Positions 10,501 to 22,956 of a DNA stretch of 64,000 bases are shown here, piece after piece; positions within the stretch are counted from its first letter, which is position 1, and every line of letters begins with the position of its first letter. This stretch comes from Mauremys mutica (lineage: Eukaryota; Chordata; Testudines; Geoemydidae): assembly GCF_020497125.1 (NCBI RefSeq), contig NC_059072.1:274828045-274892044 (forward strand), in the 5' to 3' direction. Below the pieces are notes generated by a model, which was given only the letters and a program-made list of their open reading frames with translations, did not search any database and had not been told where the DNA came from. The position numbers and the translations under genes are program-made.

Positions 10501-12484
10501 ATATATTAGGAGAAGAAGGATGTGATTTAAATATTGATACTCTAATTTATACCAGGCCATCCAGAGTCTTATGTCATTGGAATCTTTTGAATTTCATACA
10601 TTTAAAAAAAATAAATGTTAGCCACTTACATATTATGCTAGTTGAAGTATATAGAAGTCTTCTAGGAATCAATGTACAATTGTTGACAGGAAGAAAACAA
10701 CTTCAGTTGTCTCAGTAATGTATCATAGATGCACATTTGATGGTCTTAATCTTGTTAGACTTTCTTATGTATTTTATTTCTCAAAGAATAAAGCAAGCCA
10801 TGTAAATGAATTTTGTTAAATAAATAAGTTTTGCATGATGAATAGCAATGCCACTCATTTTTTCATTCTTAAATAACAATAATGACAAACCAACCATTTC
10901 CTTTTTATTTGAATAATCAAAAGCAAATAATGAACTTGATTTAAATTTCAGCTTCCCAGCACAGTTATATTAAATTGTTAGCCCTTCTCAGTGCATTCAT
11001 TTAAATTTCAATAATTATCACAAATAAGTTTCTGGGGCATTTGATCTGATATAATTAATATTCATTGAGCAGCTGTAAACTTACCTGAAGAAAAAAAATT
11101 ATACAACAGACTTCATTAAAAGCACTTTAATGGTCTGACTCAAGAAATGCTTAATGCTCCTTTTCATTGTGGTAAGAACCTAAACTAGGTTGAACAAGCA
11201 GGGGGAATGCAGAACAAGAACATGAGCTCCATGGCATGCTACTTCCTGTGTAGGACTCCACAAAAGCCCTAGTTCACCAGATCTTGGCTGGACCCTGCAG
11301 AGGTGGGATCAGCTAGAGGAGTTTGAGGTCAACAGTAGCAATGGACAGTGGCATGCTCTCTTCCAGACCCAAAGTGGGATCTAATACTGTTCAAAGCAAT
11401 TCATTTTTCTCAGTGCATTCAATTCTAAGCTAGACTTCCTGATATCCCTAAGCACGTAAGATTCGAAGACCCATGCTCATTTCCTTCTCAATAGCCTCCT
11501 TTCCCTCTCCAGGGAAAGCATATGAAAGAAACTAGAGGAAACACACACACACACACTCTCTCTAACACTCTCATGGAACTTCTTGGGCCCTCTTATCCCT
11601 ATTGCATTTTTTTCCAAGACATGAGACAAAAAGATTCACATTACAAGTTCAATTCACCCCTACTGGCAAATTATAATTCTCTTCCCTATCTAGGGCCAAT
11701 ATTTCCCATGAGAATTCACACCTGAGGGAAGGCTGGCAAATTTCACACTGCTGGCTTCACATGGACTCCCACTAATAAAAAATATTTTTAAATTATGGTT
11801 GATGCTGCATGAAGCCTTCCTGATGGAGACAATCCAGCAGACAGAGTGAATCAGTGCATCTACCACATTCTATTTCCAGCTAGTCACACCTACTTTGGAT
11901 GCTAGCTGGCACCCCTAGTGGAGGGAAGGTTGTATTGCAGCAATCCTCTGGCCAGGCTGTCTTTCCAGGGACAGCTATGTTATGCTATCAGGCCAAGGCT
12001 GAATCTGGCTCCCGATTCTAAACTGAACTTCACTGTGACTAGACATTATAGGATTATCATGATAATAAGTGATCTACCTAATACTGAGTGTGTGTTAACA
12101 TGTACAGGGGATACATGTACAGATGCAAATATCTTTCTCTATCAGGCTAGCATTGATATTGTTATTTTAATTTAGTGCTTGGTATTTAATTTTGTAGGCT
12201 GTGATGTGTCAGGACCCTTCCATATTAAATATTATTAAAGTGCTGACATAAAAATAGTATTTTTACTCTATGACTTGATTGCTTTTTTGAAGGACAATGC
12301 TTTGTGCTTATTTTCAGAAATAATTTATTTGTTGACTCAGTTGTTAGACTTAGCTAGATAAGTTACTGTCCTAGGCACAGTATCATTTGCAGTTACTTTT
12401 GTTGAGTTCATGGAGTTATGCAGTTGTGGTGATGTGATGATGAATGTGTTTTTCATAAGCAACTTCCATCTAGATATACTCGAG
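10501..12484. other. Unassigned sequence with a short (AC)n tract
   Basis: A short (AC)n/(TC)n tract lies at 11541-11562. No gene, RNA or clear transposon recognised. Confidence 0.45.
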
Positions 12485-12500
12485 GCATCTAGATAGACTT

Positions 12501-12809
12501 ATGTGTAGTGCTGGCGAGGAGCTGGTGGTTGTGGTACATGTAGGTACCAATGACATAAGGAAGGGTAGGAGAGACATCCTAGAGGCCAAATTTAGGCTGC
12601 TAGGAAAGAGACTGAAATCCACGACCTCTATGGTAGCATTCTCAGAAATGCTTCCAGTTCCACGTGCAGGGCCAGATAGGCAGGCAGAGCTTCAGAGTCT
12701 CAATGCATGGATGAGGCGATGGTGTAGAGAGGAGGGGTTTAGATTTATTAAGAACTGGGGAAACTTTTGGGACAGGGGAGCATATACAGGAAAGATGGGC
12801 TCCACCTAA
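12501..12809 (+). pseudogene. CR1 ORF1 C-terminal esterase-like domain remnant
   Basis: Reads VVVHVGTNDIRKGRRDILEA, the GTND block of the SGNH-hydrolase/esterase-like domain in CR1 ORF1. LNAWMRRWCREEGF and WGNFWDRGAYTGKMG-type segments follow. The frame is lost near 12809, where KP-WIQT continues in another frame. The family protein binds RNA and may act on ester bonds. This copy is a fragment. Confidence 0.7.
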
Positions 12810-13085
12810 ACCAAAGTGGATCCAGACTGCTGGCACTTAACATTAAAAAAGTTGCAGAGCAGTTTTTAAACTAAGAGATGGGGGAAAGCCGATTGCCATG
12901 TAGATCGGACAGAGACTTCTCTTAGAGGAGAGCCTATTGATAGAGATTCTCTAGGTTTTAGTCAGCAGGAGAGGATGGAAGGGGATAAAGTATGGGCCAG
13001 ACCAGATGAGAAACATTCACATAAAAATGAATCTGACACATGAGAAAAGGGCAGCCAAATAAAGAATAACAAGCTTTTAAAGTGC

Positions 13086-13863
13086 TTGTACACAAATGCT
13101 AGAAGTCTAAATAATAAGATGGGTGAATTAGAGTGCCTCATGTTAAAGGAGGATATTGATATAATAGGCATCACAGAAACCTGGTGGAGTGAGGATAATC
13201 AATGGGACACAATCATTCCAGGGTACAAAATATATAGGAAGGACGAAACAAGTCGTGGGGGGGGGGAAGGAGTGGCACTATATGTGAAAGAAAATGTAGA
13301 ATCAAATGAAGGAAAAATCTTACATGAATCGACATGTTTCATAGAATCTCTGTGGAAAGTAATTCCATGCTCTAATAAGAATATAACAGTAGGGATCTAT
13401 TATCGACCACCTGACCAGGACAGTGATAGTGACGATGAAATGCTAAGGGAGATTAGAGAGGCTATCAAAATAAAGAACTCAGTAATAGTGGGGAATTTTC
13501 AATCATCCCCATATTGACTGGGTTCATGTCACCTCAGGACGAAATGCAGAGACAAAATTTCTCGATACTTTAAATGACTGCTTCTTGGAGCAGCTGGTAC
13601 AGGAAGCAGCAAGGAGAGAGGCAATTCTCAATTTAGTCCTGAGTGGAATGCAGGATCTGGTCCAAGAGGTAACTATAGCAGGGCCACTTGGAAATAGTGA
13701 CCATAATATAATAGCATTTAACATTCCTGTGCTGGGAAGAACATCTCAACAGCCCAACACTGTGGCATTTAATTTCAGAAAGGTGAACTATGTAAAAATG
13801 AGGAAGTTAGTTAAACAGAAATTAAAAGGTACAGTGACCAGACACTTTTTAAAGACACCATAA
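13086..13863 (+). pseudogene. CR1 ORF2 endonuclease domain, frameshifted
   Basis: Apurinic/apyrimidinic-type endonuclease domain of CR1 ORF2. Visible motifs are YTNARSLNNKM near the start, the IIGITETWWS catalytic-glutamate block, VGIYYRPP, the VIVGNF block where active copies have GDFN, and after a stop and frame change at about 13515-13585, the LGNSDHNII block containing the SDH motif. In active elements this domain nicks target DNA to prime reverse transcription. The frameshift and the N-for-D change in GDFN disable it. Confidence 0.85.
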
Positions 13864-14053
13864 AAGAGGGCCAACTTAAATGTATACCCCAAATTAAAAA
13901 ACACAGTAAAATAACTAAAAAAGAGCCACCGTGGCTTAACAACCATGTAAAAGATGCAGTGAGAGATAAAAAGGCATCTTTTAAAAAGTGGAAGTCAAAT
14001 CCAAGTGAGGTAAATAGAAAGGAGCATAAACACTGACAAATTAAGTGTAAAAA

Positions 14054-15859
14054 TAAGAACATAAGAACATAAGAACGGCCGTACCGGGTCAGATCAAAGG
14101 TCCATCTAGCCCAGTATCCTGTCTACCGACAGTGGCCAATGCCAGGTGCCCCAGAGGGAGTGGACCTAACAGGCAATGATCAAGTGATCTCTCTCCTGCC
14201 ATTCATCTCCATCCTCTGACAAACAGAGGCTAGGGACACCATTCCTTACCCATCCTAGCTAATAGCCATTAATGGACTTAACCACCATGAATTTATCCAG
14301 TTCTCTTTTAAATACTGTTATAGTCCTAGCCTTCACAACCCCCTCAGGTAAGGAGTTCCACAAGCTGACTGTGCTGTGTGAAGAAGAACTTCCTTTTATT
14401 TGTTTCAAACCTGCTGCCCATTAATTTCATTTGGTGACCCCTAGTTCTTGTATTATGGGAATAAGTAAATAACTTTTCCTTATCCACTTTCTTCACATCA
14501 CTGATGATTTTATATACCTCTATCATATCCCCCCTTAGTCTCCTCTTTTCCAAGATGAAGAGTCCTAGCCTCTTTAATCTCTCCTCATATGGGACCCGTT
14601 CCAAACCCCTAATCATTTTAGTTGCCCTTTTCTGAACCTTTTCTAGTGCCAGTATATCTTTTTTGAGATGAGGAGACCATATCTGTATGCAGTATTCAAG
14701 ATGTGGACGTACCATCAATTTATATAAGGGCAATAATATATTTTCAGTCTTATTCTCTATCCCCTTTTTAATGATTCCTAACATCCTGTTTGCTTTTTTG
14801 ACCGCCTCTGCACACTGCGTGGACATCTTCAGAGAACTATCCATGATGACTCCAAGATCTTTTTCCTGACTTGTTGTAGCTAAATTAGCCCCCATCATAC
14901 TATATGTATAGTTGGGGTTATTTTTACAATGTGCATTACTTTACATTTATCCACATTAAATTTCATTTGCCATTTTTTTGCCCAATCACTTAGTTTTGTG
15001 AGATCTTTTTGAAGTTTGTCACAGTCTGCTTTGGTCTTAACTATCTTGAGCAGTTTAGTATCATCTGCAAACTTTGCCACCTCACTGTTTACCCCTTTCT
15101 CCAGATCATTTTTGAATAAGTTGAATAGGATTGGTCCTAGGACTGACCCTTAGGGAACACCACTAGTTACCCCCTCCATTCTGAGAATTTACCATTTAAT
15201 CCTACCCTTTGTTCCCTGTCTTTTAACCAGTTCTCAATCCATGAAAGGACCTTCCCTTTTATCCCATGACAGTTTAATTTAAGTAAGAGCCTTTGGTGAG
15301 GGACCTTGTCAAAGGCTTTCTGGAAATCTAAGTACACTATGTCCACTGGATCCCTCTTGTCCACATGTTTGTTGACCCCTTCAAAGAACTCTAATAGGTT
15401 AGTAAGACATGATTTCCCTTTACAGAAACCATGTTGACTATTGCTCAACAGTTTATGTTTTTCTATGTGTCTGTCAATTTTATTTTTAACTATTGTTTCC
15501 ACTAATTTGCCCGGTACTGATGTTAGACTTATCAGTCTGTAATTGCCGGGATCACCTCTAGAGCCCTTTTTAAATATTAGCGTTACATTAGCTATCTTCC
15601 AGTCATTGGGAACAGAAGCCAATTGGAAGGACAGGTTAGAAACCTTAGTTAATAGTTCCGCAGTTTCACATTTGAGTTCTTTCAGAACTCTTGGGTGAAT
15701 GTCATCTGGTCCCAGTGACTTGTTAATGTTAAGTTTATCAATTAATTCCAAAACCTCCTCTAGTGACACTTCAATCTGTGACAGTTCCTCAGATTTGTCA
15801 CCTACAAAAGCCGGCTCAGGTTTGGGACTCTCCCTAACATCCTCAGCCGTGAAGACTGA
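14054..15859 (-). mobile_element. CR1 LINE, 3' part in opposite orientation
   Basis: Minus-strand CR1 3' half. Its 3' end is at the low coordinate, with an octamer tail read on plus as AAGAACAT repeats at 14054-14076, then the 3' UTR at 14077-14343, then the reverse-transcriptase coding region up to 15859. Its 5' boundary is the sequence CAGTCTTCACGGC (minus), the same element position at which the downstream plus piece ends. Confidence 0.85.
14344..15858 (-). pseudogene. CR1 ORF2 reverse transcriptase and C-terminal region
   Basis: Three overlapping minus frames together cover most of the CR1 reverse transcriptase. The upstream frame carries LVETIVKNKI, HGFCKGKSCLTNLLEFF and IVYLDFQKAFDKVPHQRL (motif A). 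The middle frame carries KFADDTKLLK (motif C, YxDD-like) near 15080-15050. The last frame, 14898-14344, carries KDLGVIMDSSLK, RPHLEYCIQIWSP and VQKRATKMIRGL, the usual C-terminal region. A stop near 15150 and a frameshift near 14895 inactivate it. Confidence 0.85.
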
Positions 15860-15865
15860 GGATGT

Positions 15866-16068
15866 TATAAGAAAAGCCAAAAAGGAATTTGAAAAACAGC
15901 TAGCCAGAAGCTCAAAAGGTAATAGCAAAATGTTTTTTATGTACATCATAAGCAAGAAGCCTTCTAAACAACCAGTGAGGCCCTGGACGATGGAGATACA
16001 AAAGGAGCGCTTAAAGACGATAAAGCCATTGCAGAGAAATTAAATGAATTCTTTGCTTCAGTCTTCAT
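15866..16068 (+). mobile_element. CR1 LINE, ORF2 linker segment
   Basis: Plus-strand CR1 segment encoding VIRKAKKEFEKQLARSSKGN and ending in the FASVF-coding sequence CAGTCTTCA. It directly continues the element interrupted at 14053. Sequence after 16068 is not CR1, so the LINE lacks its 3' end on this strand. Confidence 0.75.
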
Positions 16069-16072
16069 GTGA

Positions 16073-16435
16073 TTTTAGATGCCTCAGTTTTTGTGTTCCC
16101 AACATGAAACTCCTTAAAAGGACCTGAATTTCAGAATGTGATGACCACCTGTTTTTGGAAAAATCAAATCCCTTTAATGTGTGTCAGGTTGGGTGCCCCA
16201 AAATGGAGGAACCTAAAGCCATTAGTCACATTTGAAAATCTTGGTTCCACCATTAGACACCTAAATAAGTTACCCTAATTTTCAAAATTGCTGAGCATCT
16301 AATAGTTTCTTTTGACATCAATGAGAGTTGCAGGTATTCAATACTTTTGAAAATGAAGCCTCTGATTTAAATACCTAAAAATTAATATAGGTGCCTTTCA
16401 TTGAGTACCGTTTTAAAAACAAATCTTGGCCCAAA
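16073..16435. repeat. Palindromic MITE-like repeat
   Basis: An imperfect inverted structure: TTTTTGTGTTCCCAACATGA near 16087 pairs with GTCAGGTTGGGTGCCCCAAA near 16183. Repeated GATGCCT/AGACACCTAAAT motifs also occur. No target duplication was resolved. Confidence 0.45.
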
Positions 16436-16439
16436 CCTT

Positions 16440-17580
16440 CTGAGCCATAGTCCAGTGCTTTTCCCCTAGAATTGATGAAGACTGTCATCTTTATGTTATT
16501 TTTAGAAAACTGCTATGCTCCCTCTGCTATCTGGGGTGTTGCAATTAACATTAAAAATTATTCCCAAAATGCTGATATCATTGATGTGTTTGCCCTCATT
16601 TATTATTGGTTTTAAAGTTCGGATTGGAAAATAATTTTCTTCAACGTTTTCACAGACGGGAGAGAATTATGCCCTTTTTTGCATATAACTCAACTGAAAG
16701 TAAACAAATTTAATAGCCTGAGGGATTGCTAATTAGAGCTCATGGTGACTTGATTGACCTATCTTGGCAATAAAATACCTAGCAGAGCTTGCTGTCTTCA
16801 CAAGGTGAAGATTCACTTGCATAAATAATTCGATACACTGTACCTCCCAGGTGAAGTATATTTATTTCAGAATATTTGGCTGTGATTCTCTGAATTTTCT
16901 CCTTTAAATTTCCTGATTCCTTACCTGATATGCTGAACAACAGGCAGAAACTCATACTAATCATTGCATATTGTACAATACATTTCTTATTCTATAGTTG
17001 TCAATGAAAAGAGAATTTCAGAATGTGCAGTGAATCAAGTGCAGATTTAAGTTGTATTGCACCCAACCATGGAAAAAGTCCAGAGACCACATAGTCTCGA
17101 AAAGAAAATAAATTTAATGTAGATGTTCAGCCCAAATACTGGTCCTAAAATGAAATTCTGGCCTCATTGAAGTCACTGGAAAATGCTCATTGATTTCAGC
17201 AGAGACACTCTAATTGTGGTGCTCTGATAATTCACCACATGATGGAATATTGCTGACTACCATAAAGAGTGCATAAAAAGACAAAGCTGTGTCCCTGGAC
17301 ATCATGTCATTCACCTAGGAACTCCATAGATTTTGAGAAACAGACTTAAATTCTGTCAATGTAAATTCCGTGATCTGTCACAAGATGTTATAAAGCACAC
17401 AGGTAGGTGATGCGAGGAAGCACTGCAGAGCCACAGCTGTCAAGAACTGGAGGAGTTTAGAAACAAATAGATTAAAACTGTAGAAAATGGAGGAAACACA
17501 TAAGAACCTGAGAAATGATAAAACATGATTTGTGTTTTATCCTGATACAGAGTTTCTGATACTTGGACAAAACCTGATGA
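16440..17580. other. Unassigned AT-rich sequence
   Basis: No gene, RNA or clear repeat recognised. Confidence 0.5.
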
Positions 17581-17585
17581 ATTAA

Positions 17586-18045
17586 AGGTAGAGCTGGTCA
17601 ATAAAGGTACATGCATTGCATGATAAATTATAAATGGAAAGGTTTTTTTAAAATTTGTTCAAATTTTTTAATGAAAATTTTCATTTTTCCACAAAACTTT
17701 TCAAAACTTTTATAAATTAAATTCATTTTTAAAAGTGTTTGTTTCTTTTCGGTGGGAAAAATCAAATCCCATTTTCATCTTTAAAAGTTCTTCTTTTTTG
17801 CACTGGCAAATGTGTGTGGATTAAGAAGGGGAGGTTAAAAAAAAAGAGAGAGAGAAAGTAGAATGAAAAAAATATTCTATTCTTTTTTCCACCATTTGCT
17901 ACTGGAAAAAATTCTAAAAATATTTAGAGAGAGTACATTTAAAAAAATAATACCAAGGATATTTGCAATTTATTGGAATTTTTTATTTTGAAATTTCAAT
18001 GAAAATTTCAACAAAACAATTCATTGTCACTGAAATCCGGGTGTT
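17586..18045. repeat. AT-rich MITE remnant
   Basis: Starts GAGCTGGTCAATAA and continues with AAATTT, GAAAATTTTCA and AAAATCAAATCCCATTTT-type segments in both orientations, as in an AT-rich sauropsid MITE. The right end is lost. Similar short stretches occur near 3455-3540 and 57360-57480. Confidence 0.4.
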
Positions 18046-18491
18046 CTTCAAAAAAAGGTTTAAAGCTCCAATTACAAGGTCTAGAATTTTGTGACTTTAG
18101 CTAATTATTTTAACTTTCAGTACTCTTCCAGGAAAAAAAAAAGTTTAAAAATAAGGTACAGTATTCCTGCAGTCATTTTTATGCTTTGCTGGGTTTTGTA
18201 CCATTGTTATAAGCTCAATAAAATACATTTATAGTTTAAAACAAAACAGTTTGTATTAACAAAGGAAATGTGCACAACAGAAAATCAGCGAAACACATTA
18301 CAAACTGGTGTCAGCTGTGAACCAACTACACTTTTTCTCACTCTGGTATGAGTGAGAAAAAGGGTAGTTTCATATAACTTTATACTAAAGCTAGACAAAT
18401 ATCAGGGCTGCTGTTTTCTGGAGCTGGCTAAGGTGGATAACAAGGACATTAAAATGAAATTGTGCTTTCTCCTGAGATCATCTCAGAAATC

Positions 18492-18867
18492 AAGGATATG
18501 TCTACACTGCACAGTAAAGCCAGATCTGTGGGACCCATGCTTCTGGATTCCATGTTTCCAAGTCTGTGCTTGATTGTCCAGGTTGCATTGTAAACCTGGG
18601 TGTACAGTTGCTTCACCCGCATCTCACAACAGTGCTAACACGTCCATACTGCACTACATAGCCCTTCTCACTTGGGTCTGAGCTTGAATTGTGTCCATAC
18701 TGCAAAATGACAGAGCTTGGACCTGAGTGGGACAGAGTGGGTCCTAAGAACTGGTTCCTGAGTGCTTACTGACTGAAATCAGACAGAATCGTGTGTGGAT
18801 CGGAGAGGAAGCTGGGTTCAAACTTGAGTCTGAGCCCAGATTTACAATGCAATGAAGACATATCTTA
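18492..18867. mobile_element. MITE with GATATGTCTACACTGCA ends
   Basis: Left end AGGATATGTCTACACTGCA and, inverted, right end AAGATATGTCTTCATTGCA form an imperfect terminal inverted repeat of about 19 bp around a 376-bp non-coding body. It contains no ORF for a transposase. I assign it to hAT-like MITEs only tentatively. Confidence 0.65.
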
Positions 18868-18869
18868 AG

Positions 18870-19510
18870 GAGTCTAAGTCACTGCTAGCTGGGTGTATAA
18901 GTACTTGGATATTATTGGAATCTTAAAACTCTTTGTTCTTTGCAAAAAAATAAATAAAAATAAAGGTGAAATTCAATAAAAATGCAGTTGTAATATTCTA
19001 CCTGCATGTCTTGTTCTGAACTTGCTTAGACCATTAACTTCACTGGTATTACCCCTGATTTTAACTATGATAAGAATGAATTCATGTATACACAAATTTC
19101 ACGTCACATCAAGTTCAAGAGAAAGTACAGACCTAGTGCAGTGTACTCATCCCCAGAGCAAGGGGGAAACTGTGACTAGAATACATGTTGTGTTCCTAGA
19201 GCAGCAAAACAAAGCAATGGTTTTATGTTGGGTCTTGTGCCAAAGCCATGATTAAGCTCATAGTGCATAATATATCATTTTCTTAGTGTCCCATAACAAT
19301 GAGGAAAACAAGTTGCCACAGGTTTGTATACAGCTCAAGTAAAGGAAGATGTTTGAGTTGTTCAAGTCATGTTTGAGAAATGCACAAGCAGAGAGATGAG
19401 GCCACCTATGGAGCTAGCTGTGGGCCAAATCCTTCATGAGAGTATGTTTGGAATACAATGGAATGCAAAAGGACCCATTTTAGTATTTGAGGGTGAGTTC
19501 TGGTACAAGA
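18870..19510. other. Unassigned sequence
   Basis: Nothing recognisable apart from short A-rich tracts near 18945. Confidence 0.5.
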
Positions 19511-19513
19511 CTG

Positions 19514-20509
19514 TGTAGCCCTAAGGATTAATCTGCTTATTTGTATAAATATATCTTTTCTTATAAATTTGAGTATTTTATGTAATAAGTTTATAGATTT
19601 ATATTAAAAATAAGTTTAGCTGTAATGCAAGAGACCTACAGGCCTAAACCCTGTATGTTAAGCTAAGGCAAAGTTAGCACATTTTGGGACCCTTACCCAG
19701 AAAACTAAAAATAGATAAAACACCCACACAGATGTCTAGAGACCTAAACCAATTGCCTAAACCAATAAAGAATGAAGATGGCAAAGGGAATTTTTGAAAG
19801 TGGTATGACAAATGTAACAAGTACACCACAAATGCATACGTACCTATCATCCATACGCACATACATACTAGCCTATGGGGTAAGTGTACCCTAACATTTC
19901 TGTGGGGGAAGGATGAAATTTGGGCATAAGAAGAAGGATTTCCGACCAATGACCTATACAAAGGCGATGCATCTCGCCATTAGGGAGGCAATTCTACCCA
20001 CCTATCTACTCCGGTCTACTCTTCATTTGCCTCCACCTTCAACAACGTATCAATGCTACCCATCTATGATGGCTATTAATTATTAATAGGCCTACTTTAT
20101 CTCTTTCAAACTGTGTTTTATTTCAGTTTAAGATTTATTGAGTTAAGTTAAAGAGTAAACAGCTTTAACAGCTCTGCATTTAGCTTCCTCTGCTAGAGGT
20201 GTGAAAACAGAACTGCCACAGATGTGGTCGTTATCTTCCAACACCAGGTTATTACAACAGAGTGTGAGTATTAACAAAGTTTGCAGCACATAATATTGTA
20301 TTATCATATGTATCTCTTGAGTAACAGTAATACAATTGTAACTCTGTAATTCTAATTGCTTTACCATTTGCTTACAATTTCATTGATTTTAATAAAAGGT
20401 CTTTATGACCATATCTGATTCAGTGTAAGCTTCCTGTCATATCCCCGAAGGTCCTTTTATAAACTCTGGGAAGCCTGATTCAGGACGAACTTTATCTTCT
20501 GATCAAACA
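19514..20509 (+). mobile_element. Endogenous-retrovirus-type LTR
   Basis: Roughly 1-kb sequence starting TGTAGCCCTAAGG and ending CAAACA, with AATAAA at 20391-20396 in the expected R-region position. It is followed after a short spacer by TGGCGAGCCGAAACCC, which resembles a primer-binding site (close to the tRNA-Phe 3' end but not exact). No internal gag or pol follows, so it is a solo LTR or a 5' LTR with the body deleted. A target duplication was not resolved. Confidence 0.5.
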
Positions 20510-20512
20510 AAT

Positions 20513-21319
20513 TGGCGAGCCGAAACCCATACTAATTAATATCCATAAACTATTATTAATATTATTAATTAATTAAAACAATTAAATAACATTAAATTAA
20601 GTGGATAAATTAAATCAACATTACTAACACACCCCAAATCAGGCTACAGTTGCACATCAATAAATACAGCTAAATTGTGTTTAAAATTTCTTTACTTGAC
20701 TTACAATTTTTATAGCTCATTTCACACAGGGATTAGAAAACTGAAATACTTCCAGTAGGAGACAATAACAATGACTGCTGTGCCTTGTTTCAAGGATTAT
20801 AAAGTGAATATGGATTGTATAGATTATTATAGGATGTGTATAACATAACATAAAAAGCATATATTTCAACTGCCTTTCTAGATTTTGTCAGGCATGTGGT
20901 ATATGTACATTATTTTCTTGCAACAGAGATAATGGCAAGCTTATTGTTTCTGGATAATGTACTCTTACTGATTAACAAGGCCTCAGATGGTTCAAGAATC
21001 CTGCAGAATGAGTGGAAATTTGAGTTGACTGATTATTTAACGTGTACTACTTTTCATCTTCCCATGCAGTTAGCCCCAGTGGTACCATGTAGTATTGTAT
21101 ACTAATTGGCTCTTATTGATTTCAGCAGCTTTCCTGACTTTGAACAGCCTTAAATATAACCAGATGCAGAGGATTCACATAAATCTTTTGACTAAGGATG
21201 AACTATGGTAAAGGGGTGACTTTATGGGTTCTGAATTAATGGATTGATTGAAGAAGGTATCAGTGATGGAAAATATCACATTTATAAAGTGCTGCCTATC
21301 ATGATCAGAAATGAAGGAG
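20513..21319. other. Unassigned AT-rich sequence
   Basis: Begins with the primer-site-like sequence, then runs of ATTAATT. No ORF or family recognised. Confidence 0.5.
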
Positions 21320-22291
21320 GCCCCTGTGATGTTACACTCCATATTCTTTATGGAAATATGCTTGTGATATATTTTATGTAAGATGGGTCTTGTAAGATAT
21401 CATCGGAAAGGTTATAATTTACTGAATGTTTTTATCCAATTTGTATGAATGTATCATTTCTGGATCTAAAGTTAGGAATATTGACTATGTAACAATTACA
21501 ACTGTGTGTGTATTTGGGACACAATCACCAGATATCAGGCCATCAACCTTAATGGGCTATTAGGAAAAAACAATAAGACTTTGAAGATACTAATCTTTCT
21601 CCTTCTTGACAGGTGTCCTGGGACATAGCTGTGACACTTCTAGGTCAGGTGGTCTTGTCACCTTGTACTAAACACCATCTTGGACTTCTAGTAATTTTCC
21701 ACTAAAAGGAGGGGGAAGTCAAGCCTGTGAAACAAAGCCTTATGCAAATCCTATTTAAGGCTGGGGAGTAAGGCAAACAGGACTCTTCTCCATTGCCTTC
21801 CTGCACAAGAAGAAAGACAGCTGAAAGTACCTGAAGAGACAAAGGAACTGAGCTGAGGGAAACGCAAAGGCTGAGTCCAGACTAAGACTAAGACAGACTA
21901 AGGCCTGGTCTACACTAGGACTTTAATTCGAATTTAGCAGCGTTAATTCGAACTAACCGCTCAACCGTCCACACCAGGAAGCCATTTAATTCGAACTAGA
22001 GGGCTCTTTAGTTCGAATTTGGTACTCCACCCCGACAGGTGGAGTAACGCTAAATTCGACATGGCTAGCTCGAATTAGGCTAGGTGTGGATGCAAATCGA
22101 ACTTAGTAGCTCCGGGAGCTATCCCACAGTGCACCACTCTGTTGACGCTCTGGACAGCAGTCGGAGCTTGGATTCTCTGACCAGCCACACAGGAAATGAC
22201 CCGGGAAAATTTGAATTCATTTTCCTGTCTGGGCACTTTGAATCTGACGTCCTGGCTGGACATCGGGGCGAGCTCCGCAGCACCTGCAACG

Positions 22292-22868
22292 ATGCAGAGC
22301 TCTCCAGCAGAGGAGTCCGGCCAATCCAAGAATAGAAAGAGGTCCCCAGCATGGACTGACCAGGAAGTCATGGATCTGATCGGTGTGTGGGGCAAGGAGT
22401 CTGTGCTGTCGGAGCTGCGCTCCAGCAAGCGGAATGCAAAGACCTTCGAGAAGGTCTCCAAAGCAATGATAGAGAAAGGATACAGCCGGGATGCACTGCA
22501 GTGCCGCGTGAAAATCAAGGACCTGAGACAAGGCTACCAAAAAGTCAGAGCGGCAAACGGACGCTCCGGAGCCCTGCCCCAGACATGTCGCTTCTACGAG
22601 GCACTGCATGCCATTCTAGGTGGGTCTGCCACCACTGCCCCACCAGTGACCGTGGACTCAGTGGATGGCATAGTGAACCTGGACAGTTCCTCCTCGATGT
22701 TCGCCGATGTGGAAGATGAGGAAGGGTCTGTGGAGGACGGCGCAGGCGACAGCGAACACAATACCGCTTTCCCTGACAGCCAGGATCTCTTCATCACCCT
22801 CACAGAGATCCCCTACCAACCCTCCCCGGCCGTTAACCCGGACTCTGAATCAGGGGAAGGATCAGGTG
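22292..22868 (+). CDS. Myb/SANT-like DNA-binding protein, exon 1, copy B
   Basis: First coding exon, 577 nt, of a two-exon gene whose second exon is 23724-24154. Start at MQSS (22292) is conserved in three copies; an upstream in-frame Met exists at 22196. The Myb/SANT (trihelix) domain covers about residues 18-105 with SPAWTDQEVMDLIGVW, NAKTFEKVSKAM, QCRVKIKDLRQGYQK and TCRFYEALHAILGG. An acidic region and PDSQDLFITL follow. The exon ends in phase 1 before GTAAGT at 22869; unspliced reading stops after three more codons. The family role is binding transposon ends and aiding the nuclease. Intron 22869-23723 holds the antisense 100-codon ORF. Confidence 0.88.
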
Positions 22869-22956
22869 GTAAGTGCTAGAAACATGTAAACATTTATTTT
22901 TTATAAAACAGGTATAAAAAAATAGAAATACTATATATAAAATTTTCAATGAAAAA

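Larger units (their letters stand above)
12485..14053 (+). mobile_element. CR1 LINE, 5' part (ORF1 end and endonuclease)
   Basis: Plus-strand CR1 running from the end of ORF1 through the ORF2 endonuclease and into the linker before the reverse transcriptase. It breaks at about 14053 after AAATTAAGTGTAAAAAT, where a minus-strand CR1 piece begins. The plus element appears to resume at about 15866 (GTTATAAGAAAAGCCAAAAA). Several stops and frameshifts show that it is dead. Confidence 0.85.

Noticed and set aside
12501..13863. Host genes encoding an esterase-like and an endonuclease-like protein
   Set aside because: Both match consecutive CR1 ORF1 and ORF2 domains in element order, with stops.
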